From Camellia lanceoleosa (lineage: Eukaryota > Streptophyta > Magnoliopsida > Ericales > Theaceae): a stretch of DNA of 64,000 nt. Below are positions 12,671 through 24,559 of the stretch, one piece after another. The DNA lies in the NCBI GenBank assembly GCA_025200525.1, contig CM045762.1:103256682-103320681 (forward strand), written 5' to 3'. Position numbers and translations under genes: made by a program. Every line of letters starts with the position of its first letter. Position 1 is the first letter of the stretch. The notes under the pieces are model-generated. The model saw nothing but the letters and a program-made list of their open reading frames with translations. It was not told where the DNA came from and did no database searches.

Positions 12671-12990
12671 AAAACAGAGAGGTGTGCGATAGATGCAAAA
12701 AATGAACGAAATGCGATAGATACACAAAGTGAACGTGTGCGATAGATGCACAAAGTGATCATGTGTGATAAATGCACAAAGTGAACAAGTCAATTTAGTG
12801 ACAACGCATATTCTATGCAAGATGGACAACTGACGTACGATGTTAATTGAAGGCATGTTCTATGCAAGAAACTAAAGCATATTCTATGCGAAATTGACAG
12901 CATGTTCAATGCATGAATCATAAATGATGCTAGACACGTGTGCAACATATGTATATGTGAAATGCATATTTTATACAACAAAGAATAAAG
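12671..12990. repeat. Short-period repeats following the 108-bp array
   Basis: First come about four copies of a roughly 30-bp unit around TGTGCGATAGATGCACAAAGTGA (12,676-12,785). Then come irregular repeats around GCATATTCTATGCAAGA and GCATGTTCTATGCAAGA (12,805-12,980). Both look like further satellite seeds in the same 3' region. Confidence 0.7.
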
Positions 12991-13214
12991 CGATATTCAG
13001 TAGCAACTTCTGATTTACCTCTCGGAGGAGTTACAACATGTGCAAAAGGATACACCTTGTTCAAAGTAGCAAGTGAGATACGTTTGCACTAGAACGCAGC
13101 TGCAAGCTTCCAAAACAGAACCTTCCACAAACCACTCGGGAATAAGAAGACTAGGACCCACCTGAGAACCACCGGCCACCTACTGGCCATCAAAACACCT
13201 TGCTGCCCACCAAT

Positions 13215-13282
13215 GTGGCCTGCCGGCCACCGATGGCAGATCGGGGCATTTTTGACTTTTCACCCACGGGTCTTTAAATATA
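13215..13282 (+). promoter_or_regulatory. Putative promoter of the PMD gene
   Basis: A near-palindrome GTGGCC-N4-GGCCAC (13,215-13,230) is followed about 40 bp later by a TATA-like TTTAAATATA at about 13,272. A CT-rich leader then runs to the ATG at 13,643. The same palindrome, inverted, lies in the U3 of the Tat LTR at 11,155-11,170. Only motif and spacing support the call. Confidence 0.45.
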
Positions 13283-13642
13283 CATTACAACACTTCATTT
13301 CCACACAACTCTAGGTCCAAAAATCTTCCCTCTCTTTCTCTAAGTGCTCCTTCTCTCTAGATTTGCGCTTTATACACGTTTTCCAACGCCCCACGCACAC
13401 TGTCTTCACAAAACCCTCTTAGTTCTCAACAGTTTGAACCGATCAGATTTTGATTTCGACACTTTTTCTTGGATTTTCACCACTTTAGGCTTGTTCCCCT
13501 TGAGTTTCTCTCAGGTTTCGTGAACTTTTTCAGACTTTGAATTTTTCTCCCATTTTCTCTCTCCGAGGGTTGACTTTTTCCAAGTTTACTCTCTTTTTCT
13601 CATTTTTCTTCACTTTTCACTTACTTTTCACCCATTTTTCAA

Positions 13643-15888
13643 ATGGCAGATGAGATTCCAGACGACGGGGCTTCTTGGAGGTTCCACCTGCATTTCCACT
13701 CGTTCCCGAGGTAGAGGAGCCGGTAGTTGCTGAGGCTGGCGAGGCGGCTGAGGGCATTGAGGCTGACTTCGAGGCGGAGTTTGAGCCTAAGTTTGAGCCA
13801 GAGACGCTACCATTGAGGGTACGACCTTTTGATCCAGAGAGATATCACCACTGCATGCACATATTGCCACCCAGAGGCATTATGCGCTTCAGCGACTTTG
13901 CTCGTGGTGTACCAGAGGACCTCTTGTTGAGGGAGCCATCCTCCTACCCTTCATCTAGCGCCACTGAGGTATGAACTCTGTTTCATGCATTCCTACCTAT
14001 ATTTTCACTGCATTTCTTGCATTGCCTTTTGTCTGACTGCACTTTTTCATCACCGCCTAATCTGATTCATCTGTTTTTTGCCACAAGGAGAGTCTTGTGC
14101 CTACAGGGGGTACGAAGCTATGACAGCGAGGGATTGGTATGACGAGCTCCTTGCTGGAGTTCGTGACGTCATTAAAGAGACCGACTTCGGCCTTTTCTGC
14201 TCCGGCCTGACACGGGTCATTACGAGCAGTCCCCTTCTAGGAGCACTAGTGGAGAGGTGGTAGGACACCACAAACTTTTTCCACTTTCATCCGGGAGATG
14301 ACGATGACTCTCACGACTTTGCCATGATCAGTGCTTAGGAGTAGAGGTGATCCGATCCTTTGACATCGACATAGGAGAGTGAGGCGGCTGGATTGAGCTA
14401 TTGGAAGCACGCCTACCTTTGTATCGGCCAACTATGGTCAAATATAGTTGGTTCGCCGAGCAGTTCTGAAGGAGCGAGCCCAAGACATTAGAGGAAATGG
14501 AGCAGTATGCCAGAGGCTTCCTGATGTTTGTCCTCGGTACCACCTCGTTTTTGAACAGGTGGAACACCGTGGGCTTATATCTATTGAGTGCCCTGGTGAC
14601 CCTTTCCCGAGTACGCTTTTACGACTGGGGCGGAGCTGGCTTCGCCACCCTATACGGCTATATAAGCTCTACCTCCCGCTTGAGGGGAGAGCGGATTAGA
14701 GGCTACTTGCGAGCCTGGTAGGTATGCATTTCAACTCTTCCTTTGCACTTTAGATTTTCTACTTTACATTTTCTTCTTTATATCTATTCAACACCTGTGC
14801 TTTCTGCTTTGCACTTTTTGCATCTGTTCATACCCTGTGCTTTTTGCTTTGCACTTTCTATATCTGTTCATACCTCAGACTTCATACTCGCTTTTCTTGC
14901 AACTATGGATGTATGCATATTTTCCAGCCCTCGCCCTAGAGCTCATGGAGGAGATCCCCTCGATGGTTTCCTACTCGAGGTGATATTATGGCCGGTGTCA
15001 ACGCTAGAGTCGCGAGTCCTTTGCCTTCTTCTGCCATTACTTTGACACTGTGACCGCCCACGAGGTAACCCAAAACACAGTCATTTTTGCTTTAACACTG
15101 CTCTGATTTACACTTTAGCAACTGTCATCATTTAACAATTTGTACACTCTCTGCTCGCAGATCGCGTGGTAGCCTTAGGCCATGATGTCGGCCGGGGTGC
15201 GGGACCAGTACACAGGAGTGTGAGGCACGTCGCCCTTCCGGATTCTACTGGAGGGCCCAGTCTGCCAGGCCTGGTTCTTGAGTGAGAGATTCGTCCGCTA
15301 AACCATGGGCTTGCCGGATCCGGTCGTTCCAATGCCACCTCCGGAGTCTATGAGGATAGCAGACAGCCTATCTGTTGATGTAGTCATTTTGTTCATGGTG
15401 GGCTTGGATGCTGATTTCTTTAGAGACGATGGCAACTACGCGACTTTTATTCAGACCCATCCCTTACCTCCTTTGACCGGGGCTCACGCAAGTGGAGGGG
15501 CGAGGGCTCCTGCGGCAGGCGAGACGGCTCGGGCGACTAGGGCCCATACCAGAGGGGTTTCCCTTGTTTAGCAGACTATCCACTGGCCAGAGCTTCCTAC
15601 TGTGCTCACATGCTGGAGGGCGACTGAGACTGTTTATCAGATTCCGATTGAGCCGGCAGAGGCTGGACACGAGCTTGTCGGAGTTCGAGGCTCGTCTCAG
15701 GTATGGACCATACTTTACCATTTGCACCCCACATTTCCATTTTAGATATGTTCATTGTAGACATTGATCATCCAATTGAGTTTGCAGGCATCTCTAGAGT
15801 ATATGGGGGGCCTCCTCGAGCTGGTAGCTTCCCTGATGGGTATGGTGCAGAAGAGGGAGACGCTGCTTGGTCTCCACGACATCCAGGT
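13643..15888 (+). pseudogene. Plant mobile domain (PMD, MAIN-like) gene, decayed, antisense within the Tat-like element
   Basis: Translated pieces match the plant mobile domain of the aminotransferase-like/MAIN-like family. These are ALVERW with a degenerate 'TxFHF' stretch after 14,245, and EQYARGFLMFVLG, WNTVGLYLLSALV and YDWGGAGFATLYGY in the 14,497-14,721 frame. An acidic N-terminal part (VPEVEEPVVAEAGEA) precedes them. Exon-like blocks are about 13,643-13,968, 14,087-14,719, 14,927-15,063, 15,161-15,691 and 15,788-15,888, separated by T-rich introns with GT..AG ends. A frame change near the start and stops at 14,262 and in the 14.3-14.5 kb part disable it. It runs opposite to the surrounding minus-strand Tat-like element; extra antisense ORFs, some with a transposon-associated domain, are known in that lineage. 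Confidence 0.75.
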
Positions 15889-17727
15889 ACTTTCCTTCAG
15901 TTTGCTGTAACGCCCCCAAAAAAATACTATAAAGATAACTCATATGCGGATTAAATATGAGAAACAACATATTTTCATACATCAGAGTTTATAGTTTAAC
16001 AAACAGTTAAATGCCATGTAGGCTTACATTTTTCCAAGTCACTGCTTGGTTACACAAATTGAGTCTCGCTCATTACATCTTAAGTCCTTGGCTTTACAAA
16101 TAACAAACATACACACATAAAGCATAAATAAGAAGCCCTTGCTTCCCAAAAGTCCACCCATGCTATTGCCTTGGAGGAAATAATTCACCTGCACCTAAAA
16201 ATGATATTCCCGTATAGGGTGAGCTAACAGCCCAGTAGAAATAATCTAACACAATATATGAGGTTTAGCAATGGTATAAATACCACGTATATAAACGATA
16301 CCGATACAGAAGTATTCACAAGGCCTGCATATTCATATGCCACTAAGATCAATCTTATTCCATTTTTCTTCAATTCATTTCCAATTCATATGCACTACTC
16401 AATTTATGAGTTAAATTCTTTATCTTTCAACAACAACCAGTATGAGATTACAAGTCAATAGTTTTTCCATTTATGTAAAACACACATAAACACTTCAAAC
16501 TTGCCATTTTACGGATATTTCGTCCGAAGGAATCGGCACCCATTTATATATAAAATTTCGGGTCTTTCACCCAGGACACTCCGGCCAACTTGCTTTAAAT
16601 GGAGTCCATCCCCTTTCTCCTCCCAAACAAATATACATACGCAATGTATTTATAAACAAAATCACATATGAAGTACATCTCCTATCTCCTCCCAATAAAC
16701 ATACATATACAATGTATTTAAAAACATAATCACATATGGAGTACATCCCGTATCTCCTCCCAATAAACATACATATACAATGTATTTAAAAACATAATCA
16801 CAAATGGAGTACATCCCCTATCTCCTCACAATAAACATACATATACAATATATTTAAACACATTATCATATACAATGATCAATTATAGCACATATTCAAT
16901 GTGTTAATCCAACCGTCATATTCAACGACATAATTCAGTTGATTAGTTTCAATTTACCTAATCATCATGCAGTTCTACAACAATCATGGCTATCCTCCAC
17001 CGATAGCCCAAAACAATTATCACTAAACAGGTAAATAAATCTATCAACAGATAAATTATTATATCTTCCATAGGTGAGTGATTTATCAATCCAACTACAC
17101 CATTCAATTACATTTCCACCCAATTTCATCATTTCCAATCCAATTATATATTTCCATAATTAATTTCATTATTTTGACAAACAATTCATTTAATCCCAAT
17201 TAGGGCATTTTTCCATCTTTCTTAAATAACAACCCTAAGGCTCAATTTCATCAATTATACACAAATAACCCCATTTCAAAACCCCATATTCGCAATAGAG
17301 TCCAAAACCGAGAAACCCCTCTTTTATAATTTCAAATCCAAATCTTAGATTTGTCCAAACCACAACCAAATCTCATCATCTATACACAATAGCAAATAAC
17401 TAAGTTAAAAACCATATTAGAGTATAGAAAATCCCTACCTCAAGTTTTGAAGAGAATCTGAATGAAAACTCCAAAATTCGATGTTGTCGAAATTCGATCT
17501 CCGCCGGTCAAAATGTTGCTCTCGCCTAGCTCTTCATTTTGGTCTCAAGAACATGGGCCTGAAGTTCACTACAAGTGTCCCTACCAACCATCCCAAAAAA
17601 AGGGCTGAAAACACACTGCCCACAACTCACAAACCCAATATACACACTGCCCATAAATAACGTGGGCCAAACACCATGAACCAAAAAACCAACGTGGGCC
17701 AAGAATTTGGCCTTCCCCACTACCAGC

Positions 17728-18622
17728 TAGGGGTGAGCAGCGGATATATCGATCCCCCAAAACCGACCGAACCGATCCGATCTGCCGCATTTTGGACAGA
17801 TGCGTGATGACGAGTCGACGGTTGTGGATTGATTTTCTCCAATTCGCCAATTTGGCGGACGGATGGCAGATTTGAGATTCCTTTTGCCGCAACCGAACCA
17901 CCAAACCGCGAGCAACCCTAATAGTTTATAAGACTTTATGTTTTCAATTTGTTTAAATATTTTGTTTGTATTTTCAATTGAAAAAGAGTTTAAATATTAT
18001 GTTGAAAAAAGTTTTCAACTTGAATATATTTTTTGAATTGAAAAAAATAAACGTATTATTTATCTATATTTTTTGGTTTTTAAATTTAACTCTAAAAATA
18101 ATAAATAGAAAATATGATATATGCTGGTTAGTTTTTGTTCTCAAAAACATATATAGATGTAACAATATAGAGATATACAATCTCTACTACTGCCCTGTTC
18201 ATGGTTTTGGTGGTTTGAATTATTATTATATTTTAAGAATCACAGATTGTAATACTTTATGTGGATGAATCATGCTGTGATTGTAATATGTGGATGAGCA
18301 ATGCAGTGATTGTGATATTCTAAAGTTTCAAACTTTCTTTTTTTGGATGAGACATACAGTGATTGTAATAGTTTTTTAAGTCATTGACTGTAATACTTTT
18401 TTTTTTTTTTTTGGGAAGTACACAAGTTAAATTATGTTGAAAATTTATAAAATCTTAAACCGCCAAACCGATTCGCATCCATCCGCCAAACCGCCAATCC
18501 GCTCAATCCACATCCGCCGGATAGGCGGATGGATGCGGATTGATTTTCTCCAATCTGCCAATCTGACGGACAGATGGCGGATTGGAGGTTCCATGGCCGC
18601 AATCGACCCACGCCCACCCTTA
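17728..18622. mobile_element. Non-autonomous hAT element (895 bp)
   Basis: It is bounded by the 8-bp duplication CTACCAGC (17,720-17,727 and 18,623-18,630). Terminal inverted repeats are TAGGGGTGAGC and, inverted, TAAGGGTGGGC; an 8-bp duplication with such ends is the hAT signature. Subterminal regions on both sides carry the same direct block GGATTGATTTTCTCCAAT followed by a 'ccgccaat'-type motif, as hAT transposase-binding regions often do. The centre is AT-rich and has no transposase. Confidence 0.9.
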
Positions 18623-19027
18623 CTACCAGCAATTATAATCAGCATTGCCACAAATTCCTAGAATCAAAATGAACAAAGTGGGCCCATTTTTCGAATATAT
18701 AATACATATATATATATATATTTATATATAAAGCAACTAACAACAATCCACTATTTTCAAAAGTTGTTCTGAATAGAATCTGCTGCTAGGACCAAAGCCC
18801 TCGAAAACAAGGCCACAAACTTTGAACTGTCAAAAGCAAACCAAATATGAAGAGATCCAAGGAATCTTAGCCCACCCCAACAAGGAAAACAGGGACCTAA
18901 CCATCACATGCAGAACATGAGGCTTCAACACCATGGAAGAAAAGGTAAAACTGAAAGTGGACAGACTCAAAAACTAAAAGCTTAGCCTATGCATGATATG
19001 GATGCATGATGTCGATGCATGGCCACA

Positions 19028-19390
19028 TTAAAACACAAATTGCCAACGAGACAGAAAAAGACAATGGAAAATAAATTCTAGAACCAGAACCCATATCTGT
19101 ATTCTCAGGGAAGCATGGCGATGAAGAAAGCAACGACCCATCATTTGGGCGGCCAAAATTCTTCCAACAGCTTCCTTATGGAAGGTAAGTTGCAAAAAAA
19201 AGAGTTGCACGCCAAATCCCAAGAGCATAACACATCGCCATAGGCGCTCCACAAGCAGATCAACGATGCTGCTGCTTAGCGCATAGCAGTGCTTGATGTT
19301 CAACCCCACGAGAGTCTGACCCAACTGAACCAAATAAGGCAAGCTCTTGGCTGATATGAAGGAACAACCGGACAGAGAAAGGATCTGCAA
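19028..19390 (-). pseudogene. Fragment of an EIN3-binding F-box (EBF1/2-like) LRR gene
   Basis: The minus-strand translation shows LSLSGCS..SAKSLPYL, then LGQTLVGLNIKHCYALSSS and VDLLVERLWRC. This is the leucine-rich repeat C-terminus typical of EBF1/EBF2, the F-box proteins that send EIN3-type ethylene transcription factors for degradation. Only about 60 residues fit; after WRC the reading continues into unrelated residues. There is no F-box and no other LRR nearby, so this is a captured or relict fragment. It lies within the tentative LTR at 15.9-19.7 kb. Confidence 0.72.
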
Positions 19391-19906
19391 ATAGAGTTGG
19401 TCTGCACTGCAACAACGATCTCAGACACCATTGATGAGAACTCCCAGAAGAATGATGAGAAAAAGTTGTAACTAAGAAGAGAGAGAGAAGGAGATATATT
19501 AATATTCAAACCTCTCCTCCTACTCATCATACCCCACGAGAGAGACAAGAGAGTGTATTATTTTCTCTTTAATAATTTTCTTCCACCGAAAGTGAGCAAC
19601 CCTCTCAAATAATTTCCACCACCACCAAAAACATCATCAGAATATATTCCCTTCCTTTATTTTATTTATTTATTTATTTATTTTTTGAGTCATTACATTT
19701 TCTCTTTATGCTATCATATTTCCATTGATACACTGACATTTCAATTGTAGTCTTTCCCAAACTGCACTGATACACTGCATTGGCACACTGTACTCACACA
19801 CTGTATTTATACTGTATCTGATTTCTGCATACCACTTATTTTGCATACTATGCCTGTATCTGATACACAGACTGTAGCTGATATATTGACAACTATTTTT
19901 TTTCAG

Positions 19907-20107
19907 ATCCCATCTGCATCGATGGCTCCAGGGATAGCAGCAGCACTAGCACCAACAGTACATCCTCTCATAAACTTAAGACTCGGGGAAAAAGAGAAAG
20001 GGGAAACTCACTTAACAGGCCAATTGAAAACTGAGGGCTCAAGGATTGCCATGACAAAAAAATCTGCTGCAGACAAAATAATATATATTATATATTTCTC
20101 TAGCTGA
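19907..20107 (+). pseudogene. Possible last exon of the interrupted PMD gene
   Basis: A long T-rich run with repeated 'acactg' text ends in TTTTTTTTCAG at 19,906, followed by an open stretch. One frame gives a serine/threonine-rich, basic tail (DSSSTSTNSTSSHKLKTRGK), the other an alanine-rich one. Such a tail would suit the C-terminus of the PMD gene whose last clear exon ends at 15,888. The link is an inference from intron-like context and the intervening insertion; no domain is present. Confidence 0.3.
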
Positions 20108-20667
20108 TCTTGAAGCATGCACATTTTCTAATACTGCAGGAATAAAATCAGGCTTATATTAAACCAACCTACTAGATCCTTTGCATAAAAAAAAGGGAAG
20201 AAGCAATTTTATCGATCTCGGAATGTACACCCAATGGATTATATGATCCATATTGATGCAATACATCTAGATGAAGAACACTGACACTTACTAAAATAAA
20301 GGGGAGTAAATGATGAGGATTAAAATGACGATTTAAGGTGGCTTGTCCATAGAGAAACCACTCCAAAGCCGAGTTATTATGGTATCTCCTACTATGGGTA
20401 TTGCATTATAGAGCATCTTGCACCCATAATATATGGAATGCACTGTGATCTTTAATCCTATAATTACTCCAGTTTCATCATAGAAAAACTTCACCACAGA
20501 GGACCATGACCATCCATATCATTAACTGCTCATCTCAACTCAATCACTTTGTAACATACAAATATAATAAGAAAGCTAAGGCAAGAACGACAATCATGAA
20601 AACTAAAGTATATTTCCAAATTTTAAGAAATTAAGAATACAATAGGTATTTATTGACTTTTATTTGC

Positions 20668-21264
20668 TTAGCTAATTTGAGGACAAGCCCCAAGTTCTCT
20701 GTAGATTTTGCTTACCTCAGGAGCATAGCTGATCTTTTGCGAAGTCATTATAAGCTCAAGTACACCAACATAGGACCGTCGAGAGGTTTCAAACACTGGC
20801 AAAGCCAAGGTCCCCTTGACATTGTAATATTGATCATGATTGAGCATAGGGAGCTCCTTACAGTAGTAAAACTGCACATTTGGGGTCCAAAATGGTAACT
20901 TCAACTGAAAAGCATGGCTATGTTGTCCATAGTCCACACCCATACCACCGTCCAAGGAAAACATATACATTAGAGAGGCAAACTTGCACCAACGAAGTTC
21001 ATTGTTACGCGGGTCAAGAACAAATGGTTGCAATGAAGTTGCAAGTGCACTCTGGTACAGATTCTCAACAGTTGTCGAAATTTGAGACAGAGCGTATTCT
21101 GCAGTCGATTCTATCAAGATCCAAAGCAAGTTTGTCATTGGCTCTTCAATCATAAAAGTTGGTATTGGCTTCAAAGTTTTTGCCTCTTGCAGTAATAATT
21201 TTAATTTTCTAGACGGACATTTTGCTAAGTCAAGAAGCACCTCTTTCATTATTGAGAGTTTCAA
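20668..21264 (-). pseudogene. Fragment of a NIN-like protein (NLP) gene, GAF-like region
   Basis: The 198-residue minus-strand reading contains QPFVLDP, SLMYMFSLDGG, LPFWTPNVQFYYCKELP, YNVKGTLALPVFE and YVGVLELIMTSQKISYAPEV. This is the conserved N-terminal GAF-like region of NLP transcription factors, which act in nitrate signalling. The match is good from about residue 70 to 190; residues before that are not clearly NLP. The RWP-RK and PB1 domains are not found anywhere nearby. With Tat-like sequence on both sides this is most likely a fragment, although a diverged exon of a larger broken gene cannot be excluded. Confidence 0.75.
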
Positions 21265-21683
21265 GCAAACCAGTTGTGCTTCATCACGAAGCTTTTGTAA
21301 TTCTAGGCTTTCGAACTACAAATCAGATATGTCTGTGATTACTGAAATTTTCAACTTATGAATGATTGAATGAACCTCTAGAATGCATTAAATAAGCAAC
21401 ATAACCATCATTGGTGATAGCCTATGAAGTTAACAATTCCAAGCATATTAGAACAACATGACATTCCAAAGAATTTTACTCAATATCATTCTATTTTTTT
21501 TTTTAAACATTCTAGACTAAGATAAATGAAAGTTAACAATAATCTATGCTATATTTGAAACGACAAAGGACAATAGCTTTCATATTTGTCTATGTTTGTT
21601 TCAATGTGTTCTTTGACTGCTCTTGCTTTGTTGGGCCCGTGGGAAAGAGATATCTTTGATGATTAAATGAATTATATTCTTAC

Positions 21684-21721
<38 letters not shown>

Positions 21722-21984
21722 TAAGTCTACTGTTGAATTCAAAAAAAAAAAAAAAAAATCTGTTTCTTAATCACTCTCAATTTCGTTGTTCTTATTCCAT
21801 CTTGATTGTAGCTTATAATACATATATATTTGTCCAACATGCAATATGATATACAAGATGTTGAAACAATTCGTCTTGAATTCCTTAGTTGGTGGTCTTC
21901 GGGTCTACGAAACTTGGCAATGATTTTGTCTATGTAGAACATAAATTTGGTGTTTTAAGTTGCGTTGCTTAGTCGCTTTCCTAA
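21265..21984. other. Intergenic with microsatellite, no gene seen
   Basis: It contains a pure GA run at 21,686-21,717 and an A-run at about 21,741-21,758. No coding family is recognised. Confidence 0.5.
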
Positions 21985-22530
21985 AGACAATATTTGCACC
22001 CATCAAAAAGTGTACAGGGAATTACTGCAAATTTGCCTTCAAGATACAATAAAGTCTAATCTAAGGATCAAGTCTACCGATGTCTACACTGATGACAATA
22101 GATCAAAATACTCTTGATATAATAAAGAAAACCAAGACACTGATAATCAAGTTTGTAGAATTTGATTACCAGTAAGAAAAGTAGAAACTTGCTTAAGAAA
22201 CTCTTGATCGAAAACTGTAAATCAAGAGGAGAGAGAGAAAATTACAGGAATGCTTTTTGGACTTTTTGGATGATTGAAATGGTTGATTTCCCAGCCTATT
22301 TATAGGCCTTGATGCATCTAATCGAATGGTCATGTCCCTTGATCGCATCCGATCAGATTTAGCTATTGGATCGATGATCTATGGAGCAGATCAATCTCAC
22401 ACCAAATAGATGCCATGACTGATCACACCTGATCACGATCGAGTGCCATCTCAATCGTACAATTGCTTGCATCTCCAATGAACGGCTATGATCAAACCGC
22501 TCCAGATCAGACACGTAACCGTTTGATCAG
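21985..22530 (-). promoter_or_regulatory. Minus-strand promoter-like region with TATA box and GATC-rich upstream DNA
   Basis: CTATAAATAG (minus strand, 22,296-22,305) sits in a typical plant TATA context. Upstream of it on the minus strand (22,310-22,520) the sequence is dense in TGATC/GATCA motifs; downstream is a leader without long ORFs. It could be the U3/R of another LTR or the leader of the minus-strand Tat-like element. No termini were identified. Confidence 0.35.
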
Positions 22531-22754
22531 TTGGTTGACTCATCGCCAACGAACGCCACATCACTGCCACGTGGAGCTAAATGTATTCCACGTCACCTAT
22601 ACCATGTCGGATCCATGTCATCGCTCCTACCCGTTGTAGACGTCCCGGAAGGGAATCCCGTTTTGTTCATTGGGCTCACTACAGTTCGGACTCAATGTCA
22701 CGGTCCTGTATCTAATCTCGCAGAGTGCAATGCAAGACCGATGAATCATCAAAG

Positions 22755-24205
22755 AGTCCAAATCCGGCAAATCGTTTTTGAAAACAAATTTTTTGAAAGA
22801 AGTGCCAAACATGGACGCTGCGGATCTGAGTCGCCACCTAAATATTTATTTTGGGAGAATTTAGGAAACCCTGACTCGTGCCTAAGGCCACGTGTCCGTC
22901 ATCACTAAAGTTGCCTCAGCTGGGGAACTTGGGTACGATTGGGGAAGGTCACTTCGTGAGCACCCCCGCTCGCCCGATCAAAGATCGGCCTCTACTAACC
23001 ATGATATCGAGTTTTGAAAACATTATGTGCTCTTATTTTGGTTTATTAGTTAGAATTTACTATGTGATGCGCACAACACATAAGTATAGACTAGATCGCC
23101 TAATTTGGAACAAAGCATTGCATATCCGTTTGCTTGGAAAATAGTTTGAGGTTCGCTACTCGCAAGTAGGCTAAAACAGATTTCGATGAATTGTTCCAAT
23201 TCAAGCAATCCAACCTTCACCCACAGGAAACCAGCTAGTTATATTACATAAGCACATAGCCTCATGGTAAGCATGCTATCATGGCAGTTACTCACACATA
23301 TGCAAGGATGCTAAAGCATAAACGCTTACCGAGTACTTCGAGCCAAAACAGAAACTAGTTAGTAATCATCTGCATGATCCTAGTTCATGTTAAGATGGCT
23401 AATGCAACACATGCAAGATGCAACTAAGCTAGGCTCGACTATTCTAAGATGGCATGTGATGATGCTACAGCTAACACGTATTCAACTTGGAATTGAAATA
23501 CGATGTAGTTAGTATGATGCGCCGAGCCCGGTGCATGCAAGACAAATGAATGGATGCAAACATGCGAGCATAAGTATGCTAATTGAATCATGCCCTAATC
23601 TAACCATCGTAAGCTAGTAAATAAAAGGGAGAAAGACGTGGGGTTGGAAGACATGCACACACGCACATACGCACACTTATTACACAATTGCCCTCGCTCG
23701 GAGGGTCCGAATAATAATACAAACCGAATAAATAATTAACTACCCTAGCTAATTAAATATTACAAAACCCTTAACGAATTAACAAATTAATTAAGCTACT
23801 AAAGCAGTAAAATAGCCTTGGGAAGAGGGATGAATGCATGCTCGGATTGGCTTCGCTCGGAAACCCAATGCCACGCCATCGTGCCTCCGCTTAATCAAGA
23901 TGCGCCTCTAAGACTTGCACAAATCCCAAGGTTGCTTCTAAACCAGCCCTTGATCAGATGGGATGCCACCAGCTAAGATAAAAAGCCACCGGCCATGGAA
24001 ACATGGTCATCGACCAAAAGTGGAGCCATCGGCTAGATTTTGGTTTGCAGGACCCTGTTTGACAGCATCAGAGGACAGACAGAGCATGACAATGCATTTT
24101 CAAAGCAAATGTGTGCACAACCACCCTCCCTATCATGTTTAAGATTCAAAGGAGTATGGTTTTCGACCCTCGGACCATCAATCACACATTTCAATATATG
24201 ATGGC
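22755..24205 (-). mobile_element. Distal part of a minus-strand Tat-like LTR
   Basis: It is the inverted counterpart of about 28,080-29,110 of the plus-strand derivative: matching blocks include the 'ggcctctactaaccatgatatc' area near 22,990, the GAGGGTCCGAATAAT area near 23,700, and the GTGGCGACT area near 22,835 (inverted). Homology stops at about 22,755, where the interior would begin. At 24,205 it is cut by the plus-strand derivative, and the missing start is probably the inverted LTR start at 35,782-36,224. Confidence 0.65.
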
Positions 24206-24559
24206 TGTAGACACCCCATTTTTGACCGGCCTTAAGACTCAGACGTCACCGATTGAGCGCTCGGTGATGTTGCATCTTGTCTGCTCGAAGCCTCGAGTCG
24301 CGGCAGGCGCCTCGCCTCCCGGACTCAACTCTCTTCAGGCCTTGTCTCGGTTTGCGAACAGACTGGTTTTCTCTGCTTTTCTTTCGAGGGAAGGAGTGGT
24401 CCCAGACTATCTCCCAAAGGGTCGTGAGCTACTTTTTGTGGTCAGAGGCCATTTTGCCCATTTCGGAGTTTTGAGCTCGGCCAGTGCCGTGCCTCGGTTC
24501 TCGACCGCCCAACCATCTCCGATTTCTCCGGTTTGGCATGCATCTCATTTACTCCCATT

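Larger units (their letters stand above)
15906..19697 (-). mobile_element. Minus-strand LTR-A-like LTR inside a PMD-gene intron (right end tentative)
   Basis: The left end TGTAACGCCCCC and the following about 1.5 kb closely match the inverted LTR-A copy at 38,341 and 40,508-41,700, including the block at 16,211-16,238 and the donor-like site inverted at 17,437. A hAT element (17,728-18,622) interrupts it. The right part diverges. CATTACA ending at 19,697 is offered as the sense start because the next five bases (TTTTC) nearly equal the five before 15,906 (TTTGC), and T-rich intron-like sequence resumes there. If the right end is wrong, the LTR stops somewhere after 17.46 kb. Confidence 0.6.

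Noticed and set aside
15132..15727. Minus-strand frames opposite the PMD exons
   Set aside because: They are antisense shadows of GC-rich exons and show no family motif, whereas the plus strand shows PMD-type exon and intron structure.
21686..21717. GA run as a functional GAGA-type promoter element
   Set aside because: A pure dinucleotide microsatellite without a gene start nearby.
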